DNA of 64,000 bases from WHSW01 sp963759295 (GTDB taxonomy: Bacteria > Actinomycetota > Thermoleophilia > Solirubrobacterales > 70-9). Within the stretch, counting starts at the first letter, position 1. Each line of letters begins with the position of its first letter. Below, one piece after another: positions 43,110-52,226 of the stretch. The position numbers and the translations under genes are program-made. The DNA is taken from positions 124,001-188,000 of the forward strand of contig CAVWYT010000016.1 in the NCBI GenBank assembly GCA_963759295.1, written 5' to 3'. Under the pieces are notes generated by a model, which did no database searches, had not been told where the DNA came from, and saw nothing but the letters and a program-made list of their open reading frames with translations.

Positions 43110-43115
43110 ATTCTA
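43110..43115 (-). promoter_or_regulatory. -10 element TAGAAT of the minus-strand oxidase-like operon
   Basis: TAGAAT ends 9 nt before TTG 43100, identical in sequence and spacing to the ctaC promoter (30586), which suggests parallel expression of both oxidase operons. Confidence 0.5.
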
Positions 43116-43193
43116 ATCGTGGCCGGACGACGAGCGCCCAGCGCCGGCCGGCGGCCCGGTATCGGCGGCGCCGGCGGGTGCCCGATCGCGACA

Positions 43194-43199
43194 TATACT
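43194..43199 (+). promoter_or_regulatory. -10 element TATACT, PAP2 gene
   Basis: TATACT ends 8 nt before TTG 43208. It lies inside the longer open frame from GTG 43178, so the shorter start is preferred. Confidence 0.5.
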
Positions 43200-43207
43200 C
43201 GCCCGCC

Positions 43208-44206
43208 TTGCGTTCGCTCGGCCTTCAGCGCCGCCGGTCATCGTCCGGGCTGCGGGCGCTGGTGCGCGCGACCGCGGGCGCGGCGCTCGTAGCGGCGGTG
43301 GCGGCGCCGGTGGCGCGCCGCCGCCGGCGGATCCCGGACGCGGTGACGACCGCCTCGGTGATCGCCGGCCCATTGGCGCTCGCGGTGCTGTGGCCCCGGT
43401 CGCGGAAGCGCGACGTGGCGCTGTTCGCACTCCAGATGTGGGGATTCACGATGGCGCACGAGATTCCCTACGACGACCCCGAGGCGCTGCGGCGGCGCCT
43501 GCGCGTCCGCTATCCGATCGTCTGCGATCGGCTGATCGGCGGCGGCGAGCTTCCGAGCGTGCGCCTGCAGCGCGCCCTCTCACGCCCCGGGCAGGTAACC
43601 AACCTCGATCGGGTGCTGTCGATCGTGCACTGGATCTGGTTCATGGAGCCCCACGCAGCGTTGCTGCTGGTCCAGGCCCACGACTTCGATCGCTTTCCGC
43701 GCGCCGCGCGCCAGCTCGCCGCCACCTACGACCTCGGCTGCGCTATCTACTTCGCGGTCCCGACCGCCCCGCCGTGGTGGTCGGCCGAGCAGGGCTACAT
43801 CGAGGCACCCGTCGAGCCCGTCCCACGCGAGGTCGCGGCCGAGGACGCCCCGCGGGTCCGCAGGATCATGGTCGACGCCGGCGAACAGCTCTGGCGCCGA
43901 GCCTGGGGCCCTCTCTACGACGCGTTCAACGGCAACCCTTGGGCGGCGATGCCGTCGCTTCATTTCGCCACCTCGCTGATGGCCGCGATCCATCTTTCGG
44001 GCGTCGGTCGCGTTCCGGCCGCCCTCGGATGGGGTTACGCCGGGACGCTCGGCTTCGCGCTCGTCTACCTCGGTGAGCACTACGTCACCGACCTGATCGC
44101 GGGTGCCGCGCTTGTCGTCCTCGTCCGTCGCGGGGAGCCGGTCGCCGAGCCGCTGGTCGAGGCAGTCAACGGGGTCCTGCGGCGGCTCGAGCGCGTCGCC
44201 GCCTAG
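43208..44206 (+). CDS. PAP2-superfamily membrane phosphatase/phosphotransferase
   Basis: A 332-residue membrane protein with several helices and the PAP2 C2-C3 motifs AMPSLHFATS and YLGEHYVTDLIAG. The C1 motif K-x6-RP is not evident, as in inositol-phosphotransferase (Aur1/IPT-like) members that act on lipid substrates. TTG 43208 is chosen from promoter position; GTG 43178 is the alternative in the same frame. It is probably involved in phospholipid or lipoglycan metabolism. Confidence 0.78.
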   Translation: MRSLGLQRRRSSSGLRALVRATAGAALVAAVAAPVARRRRRIPDAVTTASVIAGPLALAVLWPRSRKRDVALFALQMWGFTMAHEIPYDDPEALRRRLRVRYPIVCDRLIGGGELPSVRLQRALSRPGQVTNLDRVLSIVHWIWFMEPHAALLLVQAHDFDRFPRAARQLAATYDLGCAIYFAVPTAPPWWSAEQGYIEAPVEPVPREVAAEDAPRVRRIMVDAGEQLWRRAWGPLYDAFNGNPWAAMPSLHFATSLMAAIHLSGVGRVPAALGWGYAGTLGFALVYLGEHYVTDLIAGAALVVLVRRGEPVAEPLVEAVNGVLRRLERVAA

Positions 44207-44250
44207 ACCCGGGCCCGGAGGCACCGGCAGGTTTGTCAGGATAGACACGC

Positions 44251-45459
44251 ATGTCTCGTTCGGCTTCGAACGATGGGGGGCACGCAGGGGCGCCCGATCC
44301 CGGCCTGATCGAACCCGAAGGCGTCGGGCTCGATTCGGCGCTCGCGGCGGAGGACGTCGCCGAGGAGCCACGATTCTTCGAGGACCGGAAGCGACTCGCG
44401 CAGACGGGCGTCATCGTCCTGCTGCTCGTCGTCGGGATCTACTTCCTGTTCCCGAAGCTGGTCGAGGACGAGGACGCGACCACGAAGCTGAGCCAGGCCG
44501 AGACGGTTTGGGTCGTGGTCGCACTGCTGTTCTCGCTCGCCATGTTCGGCGCCTACGTGGCGCTGTTTCGGGGCGTCGTCGGCGAGCGGGTCAGGCTGCG
44601 GTGGAAGGACTCCTACGACATCACGATGGCGGGCCTGGCGGCGACACGGCTGTTCTCGGCCGGGGGTGCTGGGGGGATCGTGCTCACCTACTGGGCCCTG
44701 CGCAAGGCCGGCATGCCGCGGAAGGAGACCGCATCCCGGATGGTGGCCTTCCTCGTCCTCGTCTACGCCGTCTACATGATCACGCTCCTGGTCGACGGGG
44801 TCCTGCTGCGCAGCGGGGTGTTCGCGGGCGCGGCTCCGCCCGGATTGACGATCGTCCCCGCGGCGTTCGCCGGCGGCGTGATCTTGGTCTTCCTGCTGAT
44901 GGCGATGGTCCCGAGCGACCTCGAGCACCGCCTGTCCACCGCCTCGCGGGAGAACCTCTGGGGCCGAACCGTCCGTCGCCTGGCCGCGGTTCCGGCGACC
45001 GCGGCGACAGGAACCAGGGAGGCGATCGCGTTCATGCGCGAACCGTCTCAGGGGGGGCTGGCGGTGATCGGCGCGATCGGGTTCTGGGCGGCGCAGATCG
45101 GCATCCTCTGGGCTTCGTTCAAGGCCTTCGACATCGAGGTGCCGCTCGCGGTCGTGATTCAGGGCTTCTTCGTCGGCATGTTCGCCAACCTGATCCCGCT
45201 GCCGGGTGGCGTCGGCGGGGTCGACGCCGGGCTGCTCGGCACCTTCGCCCTGTTCGGCGTCCACGGCCCGATCTTCGCCGCGGTGCTCGTCTATCGCGTG
45301 TTCGCGTTCTGGCTTCCGATCCCGCCGGGGGTGGTGGCGTTCATGCAACTGCGGGGCACGGTTCGCCGCTGGGAGCTGGAGCGAAGCGGGGCTCCGGTCG
45401 GCGGCGAGATCGCCGGATCGCGCCCCGGCGACGCCATTACTTCAGAAAGTAAAGCTTGA
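44251..45459 (+). CDS. LPG synthase-type transmembrane protein (UPF0104, flippase-like)
   Basis: A 402-residue protein with a polar N-terminus of about 50 residues and eight or more helices. Characteristic segments are AGLAATRLFSAGGAGGIVLTYWALR and NLIPLPGGVGGVDAGLLGTF, which define the AglD/MprF N-terminal family of lipid flippase-like proteins. The soluble aminoacyl-transferase half of MprF is missing. Immediately upstream lies PAP2 and downstream trxB. Confidence 0.82.
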   Translation: MSRSASNDGGHAGAPDPGLIEPEGVGLDSALAAEDVAEEPRFFEDRKRLAQTGVIVLLLVVGIYFLFPKLVEDEDATTKLSQAETVWVVVALLFSLAMFGAYVALFRGVVGERVRLRWKDSYDITMAGLAATRLFSAGGAGGIVLTYWALRKAGMPRKETASRMVAFLVLVYAVYMITLLVDGVLLRSGVFAGAAPPGLTIVPAAFAGGVILVFLLMAMVPSDLEHRLSTASRENLWGRTVRRLAAVPATAATGTREAIAFMREPSQGGLAVIGAIGFWAAQIGILWASFKAFDIEVPLAVVIQGFFVGMFANLIPLPGGVGGVDAGLLGTFALFGVHGPIFAAVLVYRVFAFWLPIPPGVVAFMQLRGTVRRWELERSGAPVGGEIAGSRPGDAITSESKA

Positions 45460-45481
45460 TAAGCTGGAGATCGGAGAAGAC

Positions 45482-46501
45482 GTGTCCGAGATGAGCGATT
45501 CGCAGACCGAGAGCCTGATCATCGTCGGCGGCGGGCCCGCCGGCTACACCGCCGCCCTTTACGCAGCCCGCGCGAACCTCGAGCCAGTGGTGATCGAGGG
45601 CTTCCAGTGGGGCGGGCAGCTCCAGAACACGACCGACGTCGAGAACTACCCGGGCTTCCCCGAGGGGGTCATGGGCCCGGAGATGATGAACCAGTTCCGC
45701 GCCCAGGCCGAGCGGTTCGGCGCGCGGTTCGTCACCGACGATGCCGACCGGGTCGAGCTCACCGACGGTGGCCTGCAGCGAGCCTTCGTCGGCGACCGGG
45801 AGTACGAGGCCAAGGCGCTGATCCTGGCGATGGGCGCCGAGCCGCGGCGGCTCGGCATCCCCGGCGAGCTCGAGCTCTCCGGCAAGGGCGTCTCGACCTG
45901 CGGCGTCTGCGACGGCGCCTTCTTCAAGGGCGAGGACGTCGCCGTGATCGGCGGTGGTGACTCCGCGATGGAGGACGCGATCTTCATCTCGAAGTACGCC
46001 GACAGGCTGACGTCGATTCACCGGCGCGACGAGTATCGGGCGTCGAAGATCATGCGCGACCGGGCCGGCGACCAACCGAACATCGAGTTCAAGACGCCGT
46101 TCGTCCCCGAGGAGTTCCTCGCCGGCGACGACGGCAAGATCCGCGCGATCCGCCTGCGCAACGCCGAGAGCGGCGAGATCGAGGAGCTCGAGGTCGGGGG
46201 CGCGTTCGTCGCCATCGGCCACATCCCGCGCTCCGAGCTGGTCGCCGATCAGGTGAACACCGACGAGGAGGGCTACGTGCTCACCGAGGGGCGGTCGACG
46301 CGCACGAACCTCGCCGGTGTGCTCGCCGTCGGTGACCTCGTCGACCGCACCTACCGGCAGGCGGTGACCGCCGCCGGGACCGGGTGCATGGGCGCTCTCG
46401 ACGCCGAGTGGTATCTGCGTGACACGCCACCGTCGCCGGAGGCGCACTGGCTTGCCGGCGGTGAGCCGGTCGAGGTGGCGCCACAGCTGTCGGAGTCCTG
46501 A
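45482..46501 (+). CDS. trxB: thioredoxin reductase
   Basis: Transfers electrons from NADPH to thioredoxin via FAD. The 339-residue protein has an N-terminal FAD fold (IIVGGGPAGYTAALYAAR), the redox pair C140-G-V-C143, the NADPH motif VIGGGDSAMEDA, and the C-terminal FAD segment GVLAVGDLVDRTYRQAVTAAGTGCMGALDAE. An untypical 25-residue tail follows (PPSPEAHWLAGGEPVEVAP). GGAGA 5 nt upstream favours GTG 45482; ATG 45491 is possible. Confidence 0.95.
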   Translation: MSEMSDSQTESLIIVGGGPAGYTAALYAARANLEPVVIEGFQWGGQLQNTTDVENYPGFPEGVMGPEMMNQFRAQAERFGARFVTDDADRVELTDGGLQRAFVGDREYEAKALILAMGAEPRRLGIPGELELSGKGVSTCGVCDGAFFKGEDVAVIGGGDSAMEDAIFISKYADRLTSIHRRDEYRASKIMRDRAGDQPNIEFKTPFVPEEFLAGDDGKIRAIRLRNAESGEIEELEVGGAFVAIGHIPRSELVADQVNTDEEGYVLTEGRSTRTNLAGVLAVGDLVDRTYRQAVTAAGTGCMGALDAEWYLRDTPPSPEAHWLAGGEPVEVAPQLSES

Positions 46502-46573
46502 GCGCTCGGCGGCGGCCGAGCCCGCTTATCGGCGCGATCAGCAACGCTGATGGCCGCGCGACCGCGCGCGACC

Positions 46574-46579
46574 TAACCT
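46574..46579 (+). promoter_or_regulatory. -10 element TAACCT, leaderless EamA gene
   Basis: TAACCT ends 8 nt before GTG 46588; no Shine-Dalgarno. Confidence 0.5.
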
Positions 46580-46587
46580 GACTAGCG

Positions 46588-47505
46588 GTGGACCGCCGCG
46601 CGTGGACATCGTTGCTCGTTCTCGCCGGGATCTGGGGCGCGAGCTACCTGCTGATCAAAATCGGCGTCCGCGATCTGTCTCCGTTCATGGTCGCCTGGAT
46701 GCGGATCGCGCTCGCCGCCGCCGTGCTCGTCCCGCTCGCGGCCCGACGCGGCGTGCTGCGGGCGGCGCGCGCCGCCGGAGCCGGCTGGCTCGCGCTCCTG
46801 GCCGCAACCCAGGTGGCGGGCCCGTTCGTGCTCATCTCGGCGGCCGAGCAGCACATCTCCTCCGGGCTCGCCGGGGTGCTGGTCGCCTCGGCTCCCTTGT
46901 TCACGGCGTTGATCGCGATCCGCGTCGACCACGAGGAGCGCTCGCAAGGATCGCGGCTCGTCGGGATCGTGCTCGGGATCGCCGGGGTCGCCGTGCTGCT
47001 CGGGGTCGACCTGAGCGGCGACGGCGAGCAACTGCTCGGCGGGTTCGCGGTGCTCGGCGCCGGCCTCGGCTACGCGGTCGGGGGATTTCTCGCCAAGCGC
47101 CGTCTCGGCTCGGCGGCACCGCTGGGGATGGCGGCCTGGGTGACCGTCGCCGCGACGGTGATCACGTTCCCGGGCGCGGTCGCCTCGGTGCCCTCCGACG
47201 CACCCGGCGTCGGCCCGCTGGCCGCGGTCGCGGCGCTCGGCGTCCTCGGCACCGGGATCGCGTTCGCGATCTTCTACGACCTGATCGGCAGCGTCGGTCC
47301 GGCGCGGACCCTGATCGTCACCTACCTCGCGCCCGGGTTCGCGATCTTCTACGGCGCGATCTTCCTCGATGAGGCGATCACCGCGTCGACCCTGGCCGGA
47401 CTGACGCTGATCCTCGGCGGCTCGTATCTCGCCGCCGGCCGGGTCTCGGCGGCGCAGGAGCCCGGCGCGGCAGGAGAAGCCGCGGTCGCGGCGAAGGCGA
47501 CCTGA
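46588..47505 (+). CDS. EamA/DMT-family transporter
   Basis: A 305-residue membrane protein with ten helices in two repeats of five. The first repeat contains LVLAGIWGASYLLIKIGVRDLSPF, the second LGYAVGGFLAKRRLG and TYLAPGFAIFYGAIFLDEAI, the standard EamA pattern (drug/metabolite exporters such as RhaT/YdcZ types). The substrate is unknown. The frame of the CHRD remnant continues directly after its stop codon. Confidence 0.88.
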   Translation: MDRRAWTSLLVLAGIWGASYLLIKIGVRDLSPFMVAWMRIALAAAVLVPLAARRGVLRAARAAGAGWLALLAATQVAGPFVLISAAEQHISSGLAGVLVASAPLFTALIAIRVDHEERSQGSRLVGIVLGIAGVAVLLGVDLSGDGEQLLGGFAVLGAGLGYAVGGFLAKRRLGSAAPLGMAAWVTVAATVITFPGAVASVPSDAPGVGPLAAVAALGVLGTGIAFAIFYDLIGSVGPARTLIVTYLAPGFAIFYGAIFLDEAITASTLAGLTLILGGSYLAAGRVSAAQEPGAAGEAAVAAKAT

Positions 47506-47508
47506 GCT

Positions 47509-48017
47509 CTCGTTCACGAACTCGATTGGAACCCGAACGGGGGCGACCCGGACGGCAGCGGCAACGTCACCTTGCGCGTCAACCGCGCGAAGGCGCGCGT
47601 CTGTTACGTGCTCACCTACCGGAAGCCTCGGGCCACGTCACCGGCGCGCACATCCACAAGGGCGCGGAGGGTGAGATCGCGCGTCCGATCATCACCCTGT
47701 TCGAGGGCGACCACGCGAGCCCCGTGCAGGGCTGCGTCCACGACCTCAAGAAGCGCCTGCTCAAGCGCCTGAAGCGAAAGCCAGAGGCCCATTACGTCGA
47801 CATCGACACGTCCAAGTACGAGGACGGCGCCGTTCGCGGGCAGCTCGAGCGCTCGAGCGCGCCCGGGCCCGGCGGTGGCGCCTCGAATCGGGGGCGCCAC
47901 CGCCGTCCCGTCCTCGAACGGTCGGCTCCGCCTCGCTCCGCGCTTCACCGCCGCGCCGGCGGGCGCGGCTGGTCATCCACTGCGGCCAGGCGCCGCAGGT
48001 ACGGCGCCGGCCGGTAA
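47509..48017 (+). pseudogene. CHRD-domain protein remnant
   Basis: Directly after the EamA stop, without a start codon, the frame reads LDWNPNGGDPDGSGNVTLRVN...VCYVLTYRKP. At about 47619-47625 it shifts to another frame (EASGHVTGAHIHKGAEGEIARPIITLF...VDIDTSKYEDGAVRGQL). Together they make the core of a CHRD domain, including the HVTGAHIHKG and GxVRGQL motifs. The signal peptide is missing and a frameshift is present, so this is a decayed copy. The 3' end overlaps the convergent 3-hydroxyacyl-CoA dehydrogenase gene. Confidence 0.65.
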
Positions 48018-49307
48018 CGCTCCTCCCCGAGCTCCTCGCTGAGCGAGGCGAGCATGGCGACGACGCGCGCCGGCCCGATCTTCCGCCAGCCACTCGAACG
48101 GCCCCGCGGGATGGTTGAAGCCGAGTCGCAGCGCGGTGTCGATGTCGCCGGGGGTACCGACGCCCTCCCCGACCGCGAAGCAGGCCTCGTTTACGAGCTG
48201 GCAGACGATCCGGCCGAGGACCAAACCCGGGGCGTCGCCCGGCGTGCATTCGACGTGCTTGCCGAGGGCCGCGAAGTAGCGCCCGGCGGCGCTCAGCGCC
48301 TCGGGGTCCGAGCCGGGAAGCGCCGCGATCTCGACCACCGTCGCGCGCTCGAGGTCCGGAAGCGCGACCCAGCGGACGGCGCGCTCGAGCTCCGGGTCGC
48401 GCTCGAGATGGTCGGGACCCGAGAGGTGGCTCGGGTCCTCGGGGCGATGGGGTCCGTCGTCGTAGCGATACCAGCCGCGACCGGTCTTGCGACCGAGACG
48501 ACCGGCTGCGACCATCCGCTCCTGAAGCGGGTGCGGCCGCCAGCGCGGCTCGCCAAAGCTCTGCTCGTAGAACGACCTCGCGACGCTGAGGTTGACGTCG
48601 ATCCCGATCAGGTCCATGAGCTCGAACGGCCCCATCCGGTAGCCGCCGCCGATCCGCACGATGCGGTCGATCTGGTCGGGCTCGGCGACCCGCTCGCCAT
48701 AGAGCCGTAGCGCCTCGAGGCTGAACGGGCGCGCGGCCCGGTTGGCGAGAAAGCCGATCCCGTCCGCGGCGCGCACGGGCGTGCGTCCCATCCGCTCGGC
48801 GACCTCGGTCGCCGCCGCCAGCGCCGCCTCGCCGCTGGCGTCGCCCGCGACGACCTCGACCAGGCGCATCAGCGCGGGCGGGTTGAAGAAGTGCATGCCG
48901 CAGATCCGTTCCGGGCGCTCGGCGGCCGCGGCGATCGCGGTCACCGAGAGCGACGAGGTGTTGGTGGCCAGCACGGCATCCGCGGCGCACGAGTCCTCGA
49001 GGCGCGCGAACAGCTCGCGCTTCAGCTCGAGCCGCTCCGGCGCCGCCTCGATCACCAGGTCGCAGCCGCCCAGGTTCTCGAGCTCGGCCGCCGGCCGGAC
49101 CCGCGCCGCCGCGGCCTCGGCTTCGGCCTCGGTCCAGCGGCCCCGGTGCATGCCTCGCTCGAGGTCGGCGCGCAGCCGCTCGACGCCGCGCTCCAGCGCC
49201 CCCGGGTCGGGATCGTGGAGAAGGGTCTCATAGCCTCCGAGGCAGGCGAGCTGGGCGATCCCGGCGCCCATCGTCCCCGCGCCGGCCACTCCTATGCGCT
49301 CGATCAC
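47945..49307 (-). pseudogene. 3-hydroxyacyl-CoA dehydrogenase, single frameshift near the C-terminus
   Basis: About 450 residues: NAD-binding fold (IGVAGAGTMGAGIAQL), the catalytic region (ATNTSSLSVT, GMHFFNPPALMRLVEV), and two 3HCDH C-terminal domains (GFLANRAARPFSLEAL and GLVLGRIVCQLVNEA). At about 48079-48083 one base too many (GCGGAAGATC in place of GCGGAGATC) breaks the frame after PFEWLAE; the expected end (IGPARVVAMLASLSEELGEE) continues in another frame to a stop at 47945. GTG 49307 overlaps the cupin stop. Sequencing error or recent mutation; most of the enzyme is conserved. Confidence 0.75.
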
Positions 49308-49807
49308 GGGCGGTTCGCGGGGTCGGGCGGGGGTGGCTCGTCGTCCCAGAGCTCGACCGCGTCGCGGCGGAAGTAGACGTCGTGGAAGCCCTCGCCCGGA
49401 GCACCCGGCGGCCGGCCGAAGGCGCTGATCTTGCCCGACTCCGGGCGGACGACGACCTCGGGCGCGTTCATCTCGCTGACGATCAGGATCCGCACGGGCG
49501 CCTCGCCACGGTTGACGACCTGGTGCGCGCCGGCCTCGCCGGTTCCAAACGACACCACCTCGCCCTCGGCGAGCGGGCGCTCGCCCTCGAGCGGTCCGCA
49601 GGGCGGGCTCGCCGGCGAGCACGATCAGCAGCTCCTCGTTGCCGAGGTGGTAGTGGAGCGGGAACGCGGCGCAGCCCGGCTCGAGCTCGAACAGGCTCGC
49701 GCCGAGGTGCTCGGCCCCCGCCTGGCGACCGAGCCGGGCGCGGCGACCGCGGAACCCCTCGCGTTCGCTGGCGTCTCGAACTCGGGCTCGAACAGGTTCG
49801 CGCTCAT
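49304..49807 (-). pseudogene. cupin-domain protein 1, two frameshifts
   Basis: Three frames together spell one cupin: MSANLFEPEFETPAN, then GRQAGAEHLGASLFELEPG...HYHLGNEELLIVLAGEP, then ERPLAEGEVVSFGTGEAGAHQV...LIVSEMNAPEVVVRPESGK. Shifts lie at about 49752-49766 and 49588-49600. The metal-binding residues (HYH, E in NEE, H in AHQV) are all encoded. It is a tandem paralogue of the next cupin (49804-50273). Confidence 0.65.
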
Positions 49808-50273
49808 TCGCCTTGCTCGCCGTCCCAGTAGTCGACCGCGTCGTCGGCGACGAAGTTGAGCCGGATGTCGTCGTTCGGCGATCGAGCTCCGACCTTGTTG
49901 GAGTCCGGATAGACGACGACCTCCGGCATGTGCATCTCGCTGACGATCAGGAAACGGACCGTCTCGTCGCTGCGGTTGGCGACCTGGTGGACCCCGCGCC
50001 GGCCACGCGGAAAGGCGACTACATCGCCTTCGCTGAGCTCGCGCCATCCGTCCGCGGCTCGCAGGCTCGGGGTGCCGCGGAGCACGATCAGCAGCTCCTC
50101 GTTGCCCGCGTGCCAGTGGTAGGGGCATTCGCCTGGCCGGGATCGAGCTCGTAGAGGCTCGCCCCGAGGCGCTCGGCGCCGGCCTGCCGCCCGATCCAGG
50201 CGTCGCGGTAGGTGTAGCCCGCGCGGTCGCGAGCATCGTCGAACTCGGGCGCGAATACGTTCGGCCGGCTCAT
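49804..50273 (-). pseudogene. cupin-domain protein 2, one frameshift
   Basis: Starts MSRPNVFAPEFDDARDRAG in one frame and continues after about 50131-50134 (one G missing from a GGG run) as CPYHWHAGNEELLIVLRGTPSLR...GVHQVANRSDETVRFLIVSEMHMPEVVVYPDSNK. The cupin metal ligands His-x-His, Glu and His are present. The start overlaps the enoyl-CoA hydratase stop (ATGA). Its position in a beta-oxidation-type operon suggests an accessory role, for example a small-molecule-binding or ring-cleaving protein, but no substrate can be inferred. Confidence 0.7.
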
Positions 50274-51040
50274 CGACCGCGATAATCCGGCCGCCGCTTC
50301 TCGAGGAACGCCTGCATGCCCTCGACCCGGTCCTCGGTCGCCATCGCGAGCTCATAGAGGCGGCGTTCCTGCTCGAGGCCGGCGGCGAGCGCCGTCTCCT
50401 CGGCGACGAGCACCGCCTGCTTGGCGAGCCTCGCCGCCAACGGCGGGCGCGAGGCGATCCGCCGGGCGAGCTCGAGCGCGGTCTCGAGCCAGTCACGCTT
50501 GCCGGCGACGAGGTTGACGATCCCCATCCGGTGCGCCTCGCCGGCATCGAAGCGACGCCCCGTGAGCACCAGCTCCATCGCCCGCTGCTTGCCGATCGTC
50601 CGCGCGAGACGCTGCGTGCCGCCCCCGCCCGGGATGATCCCGAGCGTGATCTCCGGTTGCCCGAACTCCGCCGTCTCCGAGGCGACGATCATGTCGCAGA
50701 TCAGCGCCAGCTCGCAGCCGCCGCCCAGGGCCCAGCCGGAGACCGCGGCGAGAAGCGGTGTCCTGCACTCGGCGATCCGACGCCAGAACCCGGCGGCGGG
50801 GTGGAACATCGCCTCGTGGAACTCGCGCTCGGCGAGCGCGCCGATGTCGGCGCCGGCCGCGAACGCCTCATCGGAGCCCGCGATCACGATGCAGCGGATC
50901 TCCGGATCGGCGTCGAAGCGCTCGATCGCGGTCGCGAGCGCGTCCATCAGGTCCGGGGAGAGGGCGTTGCGCGCCTCGGGTCGATTGAGGCGGCAGAGGG
51001 CGACGCGATCGTCGCTGGTGGCCTCGACCAGCGCCGACAT
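50270..51040 (-). CDS. enoyl-CoA hydratase
   Basis: A 256-residue crotonase. It has the oxyanion-hole segments AFAAGADIGAL and SGWALGGGCELALICDMIVAS, and the two catalytic glutamates in the expected places (GGGCELAL and FGQPEITLGIIPGGGGTQRL). This supports a genuine hydratase that adds water to trans-2-enoyl-CoA. ATG 51040 is chosen over an adjacent GTG at 51043. It sits between an acyl-CoA dehydrogenase and a 3-hydroxyacyl-CoA dehydrogenase, the steps before and after it in beta-oxidation. Confidence 0.92.
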   Translation of the reverse strand: MSALVEATSDDRVALCRLNRPEARNALSPDLMDALATAIERFDADPEIRCIVIAGSDEAFAAGADIGALAEREFHEAMFHPAAGFWRRIAECRTPLLAAVSGWALGGGCELALICDMIVASETAEFGQPEITLGIIPGGGGTQRLARTIGKQRAMELVLTGRRFDAGEAHRMGIVNLVAGKRDWLETALELARRIASRPPLAARLAKQAVLVAEETALAAGLEQERRLYELAMATEDRVEGMQAFLEKRRPDYRGR

Positions 51041-51062
51041 CACCGTCCGGCGGGCCGCTTGC

Positions 51063-52224
51063 TCATGACGCCGGCACCATCGCGTTGATCCCGGTCGCGG
51101 CGCGCCCGATGATCAGCTTCTGGATCTGCGAGGTGCCCTCGTACAGGGTGGTGACCCGTGCGTCGCGCAGGTATCGCTCGACGGGGTAGTCGTCGACGTA
51201 GCCCGAGCCCCCGTGAACCTGGATCGCGAGGTTCGCGCACTCGACCGCCGACTCGGTCGCGTAGAGCTTCGCGACCGACGTCTCGACGGTCGAGGGCCTG
51301 CGGGCGTCCTTGAGCGCTCCGGCGCGGCGGACGAGCATCCGCGCCGCGTCACGGCGGACGATCATGTCGGCGATCATCTCCTGGACGAGCTGGAAGCGGG
51401 CCAGCGGGACGCCGAACTGTTGGCGTTCCTTGGCGTAGGAAACCGACGCCTGCACGCACCCCTCGCAGATCCCAACGCAGCCGGAGGCGACCGAGTAGCG
51501 TCCGGAGTCGAGCGCCGACATCGCGACCTTGAACCCGTCGCCGACCTCACCCATCAACGCGTCGTCGCCGACCTCGACCGCGTCGAGGGAGATCTCGGCG
51601 GTGTCGGAGGCCCGCAGCCCGAGCTTGCCGTGGATCTCCCGGGTGTCGAAGCCGGGACTCTCGGTCGGGACCAAGAAGCAGGCGAGGCCGCGGTGCTTCT
51701 GCGGCGGGTCGGTCTGGGCGAAGATCAGCGCAACCTCGGCGACGTTGCCGAGCGAGATCCACATCTTCTGACCCGAGATTCGCCAGCCGCCCTCGATCTT
51801 CTCGGCGCGAGTGCGCAGGTTGGCGGCGTCCGAACCGGTGTCGGGCTCGGTGAGCCCGAAGCATCCGAACGCCTCGCCGGCGCAGAGCCGCGGAAGCCAG
51901 CGCCGCTTCTGCGCCTCCGAGCCCCAGCGCTCGATCGAGCCGCAGACGAGCGAGGTCTGCACCGAGACCACCGTGCGCATCGCGGAGTCGCCGCGGCCGA
52001 CCTCCTCGACGATCAGGCCGTAGCCGAGGTAGTCGAGCGCCGCGGCCGCCGTACTGCTCGGCGACCGGCGCCCCGAGGTAGCCCATGTCTCCAAGCCTGC
52101 GCGCGAGCTGCGCGTCGAACCTCTCTGCCCGGTCGGAGTCCCGCGCGCGCGGGATGACCTCGTTGTCGACGAACTCTCGCGCCGTCTCGACGATCAGCCG
52201 CTGCTCGTCGGTGAGGTCGACCAT
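51063..52224 (-). pseudogene. acyl-CoA dehydrogenase, single frameshift near the N-terminus
   Basis: MVDLTDEQRLIVETAREFVDN...GYLGAPVAEQYGG in the first frame continues after about 52041-52051 (one C too many) as AALDYLGYGLIVEEVGRGDSAM and onward. The rest is intact: FGLTEPDTGSDA (FAD/substrate), KMWISLGNVAEVALIFAQ, catalytic-region GYVDDYPVERYLRDARVTTLYEGTSQIQKLIIGR. An FAD enzyme of about 386 residues starting fatty-acyl-CoA oxidation. Probably functional if the indel is a sequencing error. Confidence 0.75.
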
Positions 52225-52226
52225 GC

